From: ZC4RG20 sp963702105
GTDB lineage: Bacteria; Pseudomonadota; Gammaproteobacteria; Steroidobacterales; Rariloculaceae
NCBI GenBank assembly: GCA_963702105.1
Contig: OY969712.1
Coordinates: 1 to 64,000 of the forward strand
Length of the DNA: 64,000 nucleotides
Direction of reading: 5' to 3'
A program made the translations under genes and the position numbers. Each line of letters begins with the position of its first letter. Position 1 is the first letter of the stretch. Of this stretch, positions 23,035 through 31,933 are shown one piece after another. The notes beneath the pieces are model-generated. The model ran no database searches and was not told the origin of the DNA. It was given only the letters and a program-made list of their open reading frames with translations.

Positions 23035-24115
23035 CGCTCAGGGTTTTCAGCCAGACTGGGTGTCGCCACCCGGAGATACCATTCGTAGCGTTCTACGGGA
23101 ACGCGGTATAGCTGAGAGCGATTTTTCCCGACAAATCGAGCTCTCATCAGGAGACTTGCAGAATCTCCTTGAAGGTCGAATGACGATCAGCATACGAGTG
23201 GCCAGGAAGTTGTCCGAAGCGCTTGGGGCTTCAGTCGAATTTTGGATGTCGAGAGACTTCCAGTATCGGCAGGATGCGGCGAGGCTCTGTAGGGTCGATG
23301 AAGAGTGGCTTACAACACTCCCCATCAGCGACATGGTTAAATTTGGCTGGCTACAACCGGCTCCTCGCCCGAGCGACGAGTTGGCCGCTTGCCTAAACTA
23401 TTTTGGCGTTCCTAGCGTAATCGCATGGAAGCGAATCTATGGGCAACTACAGGACAGAGTCGCCTTTAGGACATCTCGGTCGTTCCAGTCAAAGCCGGCC
23501 GCTGTTGCCACGTGGCTCCGACAAGGAGAAATCGAAGCTGAGCGAATCGACTGTGGCCCATGGAATCCGGAGACACTTCGACGTTCAATTGAGCACATTC
23601 GATCACTCACCCGAAGAAAGGATCCTTCACACTTTCTTCCAGAACTCCAACGGTGTTGTGCCGCCGCTGGCGTCGCCGTGACAATCGTCCGCTCTCCAAC
23701 CGGCTGCCGAGCTAGCGGAGTCGTCCGACTGCTCAGCCCCCGGAAGGCCCTCATTCAGTTAAGCTTTCGCTACTTATCAGACGATCAGTTTTGGTTCACC
23801 TTCTTTCATGAAGTTGGCCACCTGCTGCTGCATGAGCCAGAAGAAGTGGTTTTAGAGGAAGAAGGCGACGAGCCGAACACAAATGAAGAAAACGAAGCGA
23901 ACGAGTTTGCGGCCAACACTCTCGTCCCGCGACAGCATCAGGGCACGATGATGAAGCTAGGGGCAAATTCCCGCGACGTAATCAGATTCGCCCTCCGGAT
24001 CGGGGTTTCACCAGGGATCGTCGTCGGTCAGCTGCAACACAAGGGAAGACTAAGACGCAACCAGCTGAATAGCTTGAAACGTAGATTTGCCTGGGTGACT
24101 GACTTCGCGGAGTAG
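23027..24115 (+). CDS. XRE-ImmA/IrrE metallopeptidase (HigA-like antitoxin)
   Basis: The 362-residue protein (start MRSAQGFQPDWVSPPGDTI) has an XRE helix-turn-helix at about 15-70 (DFSRQIELSSGDLQNLLEG, ARKLSEALGASVEFW) and an ImmA/IrrE zinc-peptidase domain with HEVGHLLLH (HExxH) near 265 and NEFAANTLVP downstream. In HigBA-type modules the DNA-binding half represses the operon and neutralises the toxin; the peptidase half may sense stress or cleave regulators. It overlaps higB by eight bases. TTG 23009 and GTG 23021 are alternative starts. Lower GC than the genes to the left. Confidence 0.85.
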   Translation: MRSAQGFQPDWVSPPGDTIRSVLRERGIAESDFSRQIELSSGDLQNLLEGRMTISIRVARKLSEALGASVEFWMSRDFQYRQDAARLCRVDEEWLTTLPISDMVKFGWLQPAPRPSDELAACLNYFGVPSVIAWKRIYGQLQDRVAFRTSRSFQSKPAAVATWLRQGEIEAERIDCGPWNPETLRRSIEHIRSLTRRKDPSHFLPELQRCCAAAGVAVTIVRSPTGCRASGVVRLLSPRKALIQLSFRYLSDDQFWFTFFHEVGHLLLHEPEEVVLEEEGDEPNTNEENEANEFAANTLVPRQHQGTMMKLGANSRDVIRFALRIGVSPGIVVGQLQHKGRLRRNQLNSLKRRFAWVTDFAE

Positions 24116-24121
24116 GTTTGA

Positions 24122-25069
24122 TCAAGAGCGAAACGGCCGAAATCTTCGCGGGCTTTTTTGCCAGTTGCACAGGGCGTCCTCCAAGACTTGCATTCCAACG
24201 TTTAGGTCGCCATCAAGTTCTTGCAACCATTCGTCAAGCTCTGCTGTGCTCGCGCTGCCTTGGGTGGCATCCCCGTTAAATAGAAGTCGGGCCCCTGCGG
24301 CTGGCCCGGTAGAGTCTTTGATACAGGCGGATCCAGGCTCTATTGGGGCGAGGCCTAGCTTCCCGACCATCGCCAAGTAGTCAAACCTCGCCGTTCTACC
24401 GAAACTCGCTACTGCGTCCATAGATCTGTAAAGGGCATCGATGGCTTGCCGCCCATCCCCTCCGGCCGCCTCGCAGTGCTCGCGGAAAAGTGCAATGTGC
24501 CCCCTTTGCGGTTCCACCCACTCTACGTATGTCTCCACGGCAGCCCCGGTTCCATTAGGCGAGTATGCCTCGAGGCTTTGGTACTTACGGTGGTTTCCAA
24601 ATCCGCCAGGGGCACCAGGTCGCTTTATCTCGGCCATATGGCCGTCTAGCCACGCGCGAAACGCTGCAGGATCCGCGCTAGTTCTTGCCCACGTCCAGAG
24701 CCCCTCGTGGCCCAAGCTACCGTAGACCTCGCTCACGTATCTCCATCCCCCCCTCGCGTGTTTCCCGAAGTGAACGAACAAGAATACGAGCCAGAACGCT
24801 TCATCGATATTTCCCGATTCTTGATGGAGGATTGCCGCGCGAATTGGGTCAAAGAGTTCGTCGTTGGGATCGGCTCTCCGCGCACTCAAGGGCCGACGCT
24901 TAATCACGCTCACGTAGTTGACGCGACGTAAGCTTTCGAGCATCTGCTCCACAAGGCACTGACGCGCATCCACGTCTGCAACGCCCGGCAGTGCCCTCTT
25001 CGTATTATTGAAGCGAACGAGAGCTGTATCGAGGCAGTTAGCTCGGGCCCTGTCTCGTGGCCTTGCCAT
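24122..25069 (-). CDS. Probable alpha-glutamyl/putrescinyl thymine pyrophosphorylase-like protein (clade 3 type)
   Basis: The 315-residue protein has the run FDPIRAAILHQESGNIDEAF, FLFVHFGKHARGGWRYVSEV YG, WTWARTSADPAAFRAWLD and FGNHRKYQSLEAY, then a helical C-terminus (FDYLAMVGKLGLAPIEPGS). I associate the HFGKH...GGW and FGNHRKY motifs with the aGPT-Pplase3 family, whose relatives in phages attach groups to hydroxymethyluracil in DNA; this is recollection, not a search. It overlaps the upstream UDG-like gene by about 30 bases, and a thymidylate-synthase-like gene starts the operon, which supports a base-modification role. An unrelated uncharacterised family is possible. Confidence 0.55.
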   Translation of the reverse strand: MARPRDRARANCLDTALVRFNNTKRALPGVADVDARQCLVEQMLESLRRVNYVSVIKRRPLSARRADPNDELFDPIRAAILHQESGNIDEAFWLVFLFVHFGKHARGGWRYVSEVYGSLGHEGLWTWARTSADPAAFRAWLDGHMAEIKRPGAPGGFGNHRKYQSLEAYSPNGTGAAVETYVEWVEPQRGHIALFREHCEAAGGDGRQAIDALYRSMDAVASFGRTARFDYLAMVGKLGLAPIEPGSACIKDSTGPAAGARLLFNGDATQGSASTAELDEWLQELDGDLNVGMQVLEDALCNWQKSPRRFRPFRS

Positions 25070-25862
25070 TCACACTCCTCATCGACTCTGCAACCCAATC
25101 TCTAATCGAGCGTATGACGTGAGCCGTCACACCGTAACTGCTTTGCAAGTTGTGATTGAAGCCCAGCACTAGAATCGTTCGTCCAAGCTCCACGCCGCCT
25201 ATCTCAGTTGCCCAACCTTTGTATGAGATGCCGGCAACGTCATATCCGTTCTTTCTAGGCAGGGACCACGCGGGAATTTCGCTCGCCTCCAGGCGAGTTC
25301 TTGATATGGCTTCGAACTGGGCGATAACGGACCGTCCATTGAGTATCAACGTTCGCACAGGCGAATCGCGTACTAGCAACCCTATCGCATCTCGATTCAG
25401 TTCCAGAAGTGTCGCCTTCTTGTCCTTTGAGAGCTCACTCCACTTCTGTGCAGTCGCGTATGGGATCAAGTCCAGGTGACAGGCGCTCGAGATCTGATCG
25501 TAGTACGAGGCATTGGTACCTGACACAACCAGATCAAGCGTTTTGAACCACCGGTCATACGGATTTCGATGAAAGTATCCGCAACACGATTCTACGATTA
25601 GACGTAAGTGGCGAGCATTGGCGTCCGCCCAGGAATCGAGCGTGAATGAATTGAGCGTATGAAATCTGCGGGCTTCACCCTGAAGTTCGGCGCCTTGCTC
25701 ATCCACGAATTCCCTATTACTCGGGTTAATGCCAACCGTAGCTACTCGGGACTTTGAAATATCGCCGAACGCCGGAACTGGACAACCCCAGTCGAGTACT
25801 TCCGCTCCCTTCCCCCTTGCACCGTCTAATCGATCAAGAAGCGTTGTTAGCGTCGAGTGCAT
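25038..25862 (-). CDS. Uracil-DNA glycosylase superfamily-like protein
   Basis: The 274-residue protein has VLDWGCPVPAFGDISKSRVA then TVGINPSNREFVDEQGAEL near residues 20-65. The GINPS loop resembles the water-activating motif of MUG/UDG-fold glycosylases (GINPG). A later LILNGRSVIAQFEAI and the C-terminal TILVLGFNHNLQSSYGV could supply the base-pocket loop (H-N). No family name is certain. Situated between the TS-like and pyrophosphorylase-like genes, it might excise or recognise a modified pyrimidine. Start ATG 25862 lies 39 bases after the TS stop. Confidence 0.5.
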   Translation of the reverse strand: MHSTLTTLLDRLDGARGKGAEVLDWGCPVPAFGDISKSRVATVGINPSNREFVDEQGAELQGEARRFHTLNSFTLDSWADANARHLRLIVESCCGYFHRNPYDRWFKTLDLVVSGTNASYYDQISSACHLDLIPYATAQKWSELSKDKKATLLELNRDAIGLLVRDSPVRTLILNGRSVIAQFEAISRTRLEASEIPAWSLPRKNGYDVAGISYKGWATEIGGVELGRTILVLGFNHNLQSSYGVTAHVIRSIRDWVAESMRSVNGKATRQGPS

Positions 25863-25901
25863 CTGAGCGCCTTGAGAGGGTGGTACAGAAGGGAAAACTA
25901 C

Positions 25902-26871
25902 TTACCGCGAAACGCAGTTACTCGACAAGCGTCGCTGAATAAACGAATGAAAGCAGGTAGCTTCAACTTCTGCCGCGATTTTCCGAATCTGTTCAACGTC
26001 TTGATCTCGGTCGTATCGAAAGATTTGCAGCAAACGAACTAGATCGGCCCAGTACGAATCGAGGCCACCAACATCAATCTCATCCGCAGCTTTGGTACGT
26101 ATGTGCGCTTCCGCGCTGACGAGAAATCGGATCGCGGGCCACGGGTCTCCTAAGGGCATCGCAGGCATGGGCAAGTCGCTTTGCTGCCAGCCCTCATCCA
26201 AAAAACGGTTTGCTGCATCTCTTCGCTCGTCATAGAGATGCAGGCTTCCCACGACATGCTTATATGTCCCCAGCCTAATCCGTAGCGTCCGTGCCATGAC
26301 CTCCTGCAACATTGTGAAACAGAAGACGTCGTGCGGGAATCCCCAAAAGAACGTCATTCGAGCGCATGCTTACCAATAGGTGCAAAGCATCAGTTCGCAC
26401 CAGGAACTGGAGAGTGCATGTACAGGGAACGTCTTTGTGCTGCTCCGCGATATCGTTTGCTGAGAAGAGTTGGATTACTGCTTGCCTAGAATGCCGCTTT
26501 CTTCTGAGAAGAGCGGCAACATTGGAGAACTGCGTCAGCCCGTTCCAATCGAACAATCGAGGGCCGTAGGCGCCGAATAGCCTGCCCCCCTCTGCAAATT
26601 TCCTGTAAACGGGTATGTAGTACTCGATAGTATCAAGCCGATCTGTCTTTCCGAGATACCAACATAGCTCGCCGAGACAACTGAATGGCTTGCCTCTAGT
26701 TTCAGTTCTGCTCACTCGCGCACGCGGATTCGACAGCTCCAGCATCACTCCGGTAATCTCAGTGTTCCCGCCCTTGGTAGCCTGTATATGATCGCCGCGC
26801 TCAAGGATTTCGTTTAGGGCAACCCGCATTAAGTCGTCTATTGTCGCTTCGGAAAAGTGTGCTTTGACCAT
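25902..26871 (-). pseudogene. Thymidylate synthase family protein, one-base frameshift
   Basis: From ATG 26871 the frame encodes VRVALNE-like helices, ELCWYLGKTDRLDTIEYYIP, FGAYGPRLFDWNG, then the catalytic region SRQAVIQLF and DVPCTCTLQFLVR (active-site Cys) and SMRSNDVLLG. At about 26340 a run GGGG shifts the frame; with one G removed the protein continues FPHDVFCFTMLQEVMAR, HVVGSLHLYDERR and a helical tail to 25902. A repaired protein would be about 320 residues. It differs from housekeeping ThyA and resembles synthases used to make modified pyrimidines. The shift may be a homopolymer sequencing error or real. Confidence 0.8.
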
Positions 26872-27115
26872 GCGACACTGCCACCTTGCTTCATTGGCTG
26901 CCGATTATCTACTTGTATCTGCGAGACAGCAATGTTCGAGTAGCACTCTGACTTGCGGCACGTTATGGAATGGCCGGGCGATCAAACTTAGGTGCTGGCG
27001 GAGGCGAATTAGCCAATTTCCAAAACTCTCGAGGTATCTCCTCGGCAGCAGCCAGCGGCTGCTTCTCGACTTCGCCGGCGCGAGAAGGCGAGAAGGCGGG
27101 GTTGCGCTGCATATC

Positions 27116-27139
27116 ACATATATATAACATATTTATAAC
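27116..27139 (+). promoter_or_regulatory. AT-rich promoter region
   Basis: A strongly AT-rich stretch with TATATATAACATATTTATAA lies about 20 bases upstream of the hypothetical gene at 27160, inside the divergent region 26872-27159. It contains several TATAAT-like hexamers. No -35 was fixed. Confidence 0.4.
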
Positions 27140-27159
27140 GCGGTGCGGTGGCGCGGAGT

Positions 27160-27717
27160 ATGGCGGACGTGAACGGATTTGCCGAGGAGCTCGCGGAGTT
27201 ATCGCGGGCGATTGAGGTTGTCCAAAGACGACTTGAGTCCCTCAAGAGAGTAGGAGTTGTTTCCTCAGGCGCTCCGCCAACACCAAGCTCGGGGCTGCTC
27301 CTAATGAAGAGGAAAGAGGTTCTGGCCGCGCTGGGTATCGACCGTCATGTCTCCCGCGCGGCGTGGTCACACGACAGGGGGGACGCCATCATTTTTGACG
27401 CATGGGAGGACCAGTGGACGCGTGACGCTGCCGGCAACCTGAGGCGATATCCGATGCGCACGTCGAAACACTACAGTCTTCGCAAGGCACGAGCGTTCCC
27501 GAATCGAGGCCATACGCGTTGGCAGCACCATGTCGACATGGTGCTGGCCGGCCAGAGGAGCGCGATTTGTATTGTGCCTGTCCGATCGGAGTCCGGTGAC
27601 CCCAACCGGCGCACGAAGGGCTGGTTGCCGCAATACGTGACAGGCGCCCTCCTGGAGCAGCCCGAAAGCCAGTATTGGTTCCAAGCTGATCGAGTCTCGC
27701 CAATCTCGGGACCCTGA
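27160..27717 (+). CDS. Hypothetical protein, defence-island context
   Basis: The 185-residue protein (start MADVNGFAEELAEL) has an N-terminal coiled-coil helix (SRAIEVVQRRLESLKR), then MKRKEVLAALGIDRHVSRAA, FDAWEDQW, a basic stretch PMRTSKHYSLRKARAFPNRG, and HTRWQHHVDMVLAGQRSA with ICIVPVRSESGDPNRRTKGW. I do not recognise the family. The mix of acidic (DAWEDQW) and later strand-like residues could be a small nuclease-like fold, but no catalytic motif is clear. It is divergent from the TS-like operon and upstream of the DUF499 operon on the same strand, 450 bases away. Confidence 0.55.
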   Translation: MADVNGFAEELAELSRAIEVVQRRLESLKRVGVVSSGAPPTPSSGLLLMKRKEVLAALGIDRHVSRAAWSHDRGDAIIFDAWEDQWTRDAAGNLRRYPMRTSKHYSLRKARAFPNRGHTRWQHHVDMVLAGQRSAICIVPVRSESGDPNRRTKGWLPQYVTGALLEQPESQYWFQADRVSPISGP

Positions 27718-28170
27718 TCGCGAATGTTTGCGCGACCATATGCAGGCGACGCCGACGTCTCAGGACGTGGTGAGAGCCAGCGCGACGTGGATGTATCGGC
27801 ATTGCATTACTGACGAGCAACAATTCGACCTCGAGAATGAAGTGCGTCGCAGTCGTCGCCCGCTTATGTGAGTTCGAGTGAGCAGCGGGCATGGTGAAGG
27901 GGAGCCTGCAAACAAATAGCACCGGATGACCCCGTGCCCGCGCCGACTTTTGAGTGAGGCAAAGCAGCCGTTTAGGGCGACCTACGTCACACGAATTGCT
28001 CGCGCCTTTTTGATAATCCTCGCGATATGGACATAATGCGGCGGAAATGTGGAGGGCTTCGGCAAACGCCGATTCTGTTGGCACTGCAAAGCCACCGCGC
28101 CGGTTCGATGACCTTCGCAAACACGCTTCGCCCCTGAGTAGCCCAGCTTGATAGAACATCAAGGTCAATC
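27718..28170. other. Intergenic region upstream of DUF499 operon
   Basis: No gene of convincing length or codon pattern was seen. The segment presumably carries the promoter of the DUF499 operon; no clear sigma70 pair or strong inverted repeat stood out. Confidence 0.4.
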
Positions 28171-31100
28171 ATGAGCATCTACTCTCTCTGCAAACCACGT
28201 CCGTCCGTCTTTTCTTCAGACAGACGAGCGACCGTTCTGAGCCTGGACACGTTCCTGAAAGGGCAGATCAACGGCCGTGAGTTCTTTGAGGAGAACTTCT
28301 TTACGAATGGGATGCTCACGCTTGTCGACCGGGCGTTTCGTCATCTGGGGGGTGTGAGTGCGGGATCGTCGCTCTTCCTGCTTTCCCAAGCTATGGGTGG
28401 CGGCAAGACTCACAGCATGATTGCGCTGGGACTCCTCGCGCGGGATCCAGCACTGCGAAAGACGGTACTCGGTGAACAGGACCCAGCTCCAAGGCTAGGC
28501 CGCTGTCGGGTTATCGGCTTCAACGGCAGAAGCACTGATGCAGCTGGCGGAATCTGGGGCTCGATTGCCGAGCAACTCGGCAAGGGCGAGCAGTTTGCCC
28601 GCTACGTCTCGCCTTTGCTCAGCGCACCGGGCCCAGAGGCATGGAAGCAACTTCTCGGTGGCGACCCGCTCGTTCTATTCCTCGACGAGCTTCCGCCTTA
28701 TCTGGAATATGCGGTCGCCGTCCCAGTCGGCAATGCCGACCTGGGCGTCGTGACGACTACGGCACTCGCGAATCTTTTCGTCGCGGTCGCGGATATGGAC
28801 AACGTCTGCCTGGTGCTCTCCGATTTAGCTGGTACAAACTTCAGCATTGGTCAGGCCAATCTCGAATCCGCATTCAATCGCGCGGTTCACGGTATCACGT
28901 CAGAATCCAGGCGGTACGCGGTACCAATCACCCCGGTGAATCCGAACGGCGACGAGCTCTATCATATTCTTCGGAAACGCCTCTTCGAGCGCGTGGCACC
29001 TGAAGCAGAGATCCAAAGTGTGGCAGCCGCGTATCGTGAAGCGCTTCGCGAAGCGAACCGAATGAATTTGACGACCACTTCGCCGGAAGGACTCTATGCT
29101 CGCGTCCTCGATTCCTATCCATTCCACCCGGACCTGCGCGAGCTGGTCGGCAAATTCAAGGAGAACGAAGGCTTCCAGCAAACCCGGGGCGTGATCCGAC
29201 TCATGCAGATGGTCGTGTCTGACCTGTGGAAGTCGGAAGGAGCCGCCAAGATGGATCTGATTCATCCCTATGACCTGGACTTGAATCTCGACGAGATCGC
29301 TTCGGAAGTGCGCACTATCAATCCGTCGCTCAGCGAGGCCATCGCCCACGATGTGGCGCACGGGGGCGATGCCGAGGTTGAACAAATCGACCTCACGAAC
29401 GGCAATTCCGATGCCTCGGATGCCGCCCGCCTCATTCTTGTTGCTTCGCTTTCAACCACGCCCGGAGCCATCCACGGACTCCGCGAATATCAACTCGTGG
29501 ACTGTCTCCAACGGCCCGGTCGTGATCTCTCAACGTTTAAGACCAACGTTTTAGACAAGCTGGCGATCAGGGCCTGGTACTTACACAACTCTGCTGACGG
29601 TCGCCTGTTCTTCAAGAATCAGCAGAATCTTGCAGCAAAGCTGCGTTCGACCGCGCTCGCCCTCCACTCCGAAACGGTCGATCGTATGCTTCGAGAGCAT
29701 TTGGAGCAGTACTTTTCTGCCTCGCTAAGAGACTGCTATCAGGTCGTCAAAGTGTTGCCGCCGCCGGATGAGGTTGCCCTCGAGCAGGAAAAGACGACGT
29801 TGGTAATCGTTCGGCCAGGCGGACAAGCCAACCAATTGCCCATTTCGGCAGACTGGCAGGCTTGGTGGGATCAGCAGCAGTACAAGAATCGCGTCCTTTT
29901 CCTCACGGGCTCGCGTGACACGTTTCAGAAAGTACTCGATTCCGCACGACAGACTCGCGCGCTGCAAAGCATCGAGGACGAACTCAAGGCTGAGAACACA
30001 CCCTCAGATGATCCGCAGTGGCGAGCACTGGATGGACTTCGAGACCGCGTTGGCTTGCAATTCACTGCCGCATTGAAGGAAGCGTTCGATCATATCGTTT
30101 ATCCCTCAATCAATTCCGCCCTGCGGGCAACGGGCACCGACCTTGCATTCGCCGGCAATCAGAGCGGCGAGGCGACGATTCGCAAGACTCTCGAAGGCGC
30201 CCAGAAGTTCACGACCAAAATCGACGATGACAGTTTCCGCTCTCGTGCAGAGGCGCGTCTCTTCGGTTCGGCCGACGCAAAAGTCGTGCTGTGGTCTGAC
30301 TTCAAACGCGCCGCAGCCGTGAACACCAACTGGCCGTTCCACAAGACTTCGGCTCTCGAAGACTTAAAGGCCGAGTGTGTTCGTCGCGGTCTATGGCGCG
30401 AGGAAGGCAATCATATCCGGCGCGGACCTTTCCCACCGCCAGTACCCGAGGTCGCCGTTCGCGAGCTTTCCGTCCAGGAAGATGGCGACGGTCACACGTT
30501 TCTGAAGGTCGAGCCGCTGCACGCACCTGCCGTCGTCTACGAAACCGGGGATTCGGATCCGACCCGAGCGTCGAGTCCCGTGCCGACGCCGGCTCGCTTC
30601 GAAGCTACCGGATTGCGTTACCGATTCCTGGCCTTTGACCCCAATGATCTCGCTCGCGATAGCGCGGTCAGGGAATGGAGCGCAAAGCTTCGGCTCAAGT
30701 ATCAACTGCATAATCGAGGTGATCATTACGAGGTGGAGCTACTGGCGTTGCCTAGGGCTAACGGCGTCGTCATTCGTTACACCACGGACGGATCTTCGCC
30801 TACTAGCACTGGTTTCGCGACGTACAACGGACCGTTCCGCGTTCCGGAGAACTGTCGCGTCGTTTGCGCGATGGCCGTGGCGTCCGGATACGATCTGAAC
30901 TCGGAGACAATGCGTATCCCTATCCCGCAGAAAGGGAAAGAGGAGTTCACACTAGACCCGGCGATTCCAGCGCGCTGGAGTCAACAGACCAAGCTCGACG
31001 ATTCGGGCGCGGTCTGGGATTTCATCCCCCGCATGGAAAAGGTCACCGGCATGACTGCCTACGACATTGGGCTCACGGCGGAAAGTAGCGACGGTCAGCA

Positions 31101-31302
31101 AAATGTTGAGTTCTCCGGAGCCTTGGAGAGTGGGTATGACGCGGAGGCGCTGAAGGTAGTGGCAGATAAGCTTCAGGACATTGTTAGCGGCGGAAGCCTG
31201 CGCATGGTCGTCGGTTCGCTCGGATTTGCCACCGGGCAGGCACTTCTCGATTGGCTGAAGGCGACGAATCAGCCTTTCAACCTCAGCAAAGTGACCCAGT
31301 AA
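28171..31302 (+). CDS. DUF499 domain ATPase (anti-phage-associated)
   Basis: The 1043-residue protein opens MSIYSLCKPRPSVFSSDRRA and has Walker A LSQAMGGGKTHSMIALGLLA near residue 70 and Walker B-like VLFLDELPPYLEYA near 165, the DUF499 AAA-type signature. A long C-terminal region (about 540-1043) with strand-rich modules such as EVELLALPRANGVVIRYTTD follows. DUF499 ATPases are encoded with DUF3780, DUF1156 methyltransferase and PLD-helicase genes in anti-phage operons. It is the first gene, with four bases before the next ATG. It probably senses or licenses the complex by ATP hydrolysis; this is inference. Confidence 0.88.
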   Translation: MSIYSLCKPRPSVFSSDRRATVLSLDTFLKGQINGREFFEENFFTNGMLTLVDRAFRHLGGVSAGSSLFLLSQAMGGGKTHSMIALGLLARDPALRKTVLGEQDPAPRLGRCRVIGFNGRSTDAAGGIWGSIAEQLGKGEQFARYVSPLLSAPGPEAWKQLLGGDPLVLFLDELPPYLEYAVAVPVGNADLGVVTTTALANLFVAVADMDNVCLVLSDLAGTNFSIGQANLESAFNRAVHGITSESRRYAVPITPVNPNGDELYHILRKRLFERVAPEAEIQSVAAAYREALREANRMNLTTTSPEGLYARVLDSYPFHPDLRELVGKFKENEGFQQTRGVIRLMQMVVSDLWKSEGAAKMDLIHPYDLDLNLDEIASEVRTINPSLSEAIAHDVAHGGDAEVEQIDLTNGNSDASDAARLILVASLSTTPGAIHGLREYQLVDCLQRPGRDLSTFKTNVLDKLAIRAWYLHNSADGRLFFKNQQNLAAKLRSTALALHSETVDRMLREHLEQYFSASLRDCYQVVKVLPPPDEVALEQEKTTLVIVRPGGQANQLPISADWQAWWDQQQYKNRVLFLTGSRDTFQKVLDSARQTRALQSIEDELKAENTPSDDPQWRALDGLRDRVGLQFTAALKEAFDHIVYPSINSALRATGTDLAFAGNQSGEATIRKTLEGAQKFTTKIDDDSFRSRAEARLFGSADAKVVLWSDFKRAAAVNTNWPFHKTSALEDLKAECVRRGLWREEGNHIRRGPFPPPVPEVAVRELSVQEDGDGHTFLKVEPLHAPAVVYETGDSDPTRASSPVPTPARFEATGLRYRFLAFDPNDLARDSAVREWSAKLRLKYQLHNRGDHYEVELLALPRANGVVIRYTTDGSSPTSTGFATYNGPFRVPENCRVVCAMAVASGYDLNSETMRIPIPQKGKEEFTLDPAIPARWSQQTKLDDSGAVWDFIPRMEKVTGMTAYDIGLTAESSDGQQNVEFSGALESGYDAEALKVVADKLQDIVSGGSLRMVVGSLGFATGQALLDWLKATNQPFNLSKVTQ

Positions 31303-31306
31303 TCCA

Positions 31307-31933
31307 ATGCCACGCGCGCGTTCAACATTAGCCCGAAAGGTCGTCGGCCTTGGCTTTCTTCCAGAGGAGGCAAGACACGGCTTCCTTATTGACGTACCGA
31401 AGGGCAAGGGCGCGAGCGATATCATTTGCATTACCGAACACCGGGGAGAGGAGCTCAATCATTTAGGCAACCGCACGGTGGACGCGCCATTGCCAGGGGA
31501 CCCCGGACTACGGGTCGTCATTGACCGCACACGCTGGTTGGCGCTCGCTCCGGCATTTTGGGACGAAGCTAACCGGCGCCTTCGGGCCAATGGCTTGCCG
31601 ACGCAGAAGTTCCACAAGAACCCGGTCAAGCCTGTGCCTGTCCATCCTTCACTCGGCAAGGAGCTCTGCATCCTCTGCTGGGCGGTGGAGGAAGCGTCAC
31701 CTGACGATATCCCCAATGCCCTGCATAACTGGGACGCGCTCGCGCCCGAGGAGCGCTGGTGGCTCTACACAATGACTGTTGCTACCACGGGCCAGGCTAT
31801 GCAGAAGGGGATTGGCTGGCGCAAGGCGCTCCGCGCTGCTCTAGCCGATAACCCATTCGTCAAAGGAGAAGGACTATCACCGAAGGCGCGTCGTGAGCTC
31901 CTCGGCCACTCGCAGCTCGCGCTTTCTCTGTGA
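31307..31933 (+). CDS. DUF3780 domain protein (anti-phage-associated)
   Basis: The 208-residue protein (PRARSTLARKVVGLGFLPEE ... GFLIDVPKG) includes VIDRTRWLALAPAFWDEANR, HPSLGKELCILCWAVEEA and RWWLYTMTVATTGQ. This is the DUF3780 family seen only in this operon type; function unknown, perhaps a structural subunit. The phrase LAPEERWWLY is typical of helical proteins linking ATPase and methyltransferase. It overlaps the DUF1156 gene by four bases (GTGA), implying coupled translation. Confidence 0.82.
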   Translation: MPRARSTLARKVVGLGFLPEEARHGFLIDVPKGKGASDIICITEHRGEELNHLGNRTVDAPLPGDPGLRVVIDRTRWLALAPAFWDEANRRLRANGLPTQKFHKNPVKPVPVHPSLGKELCILCWAVEEASPDDIPNALHNWDALAPEERWWLYTMTVATTGQAMQKGIGWRKALRAALADNPFVKGEGLSPKARRELLGHSQLALSL

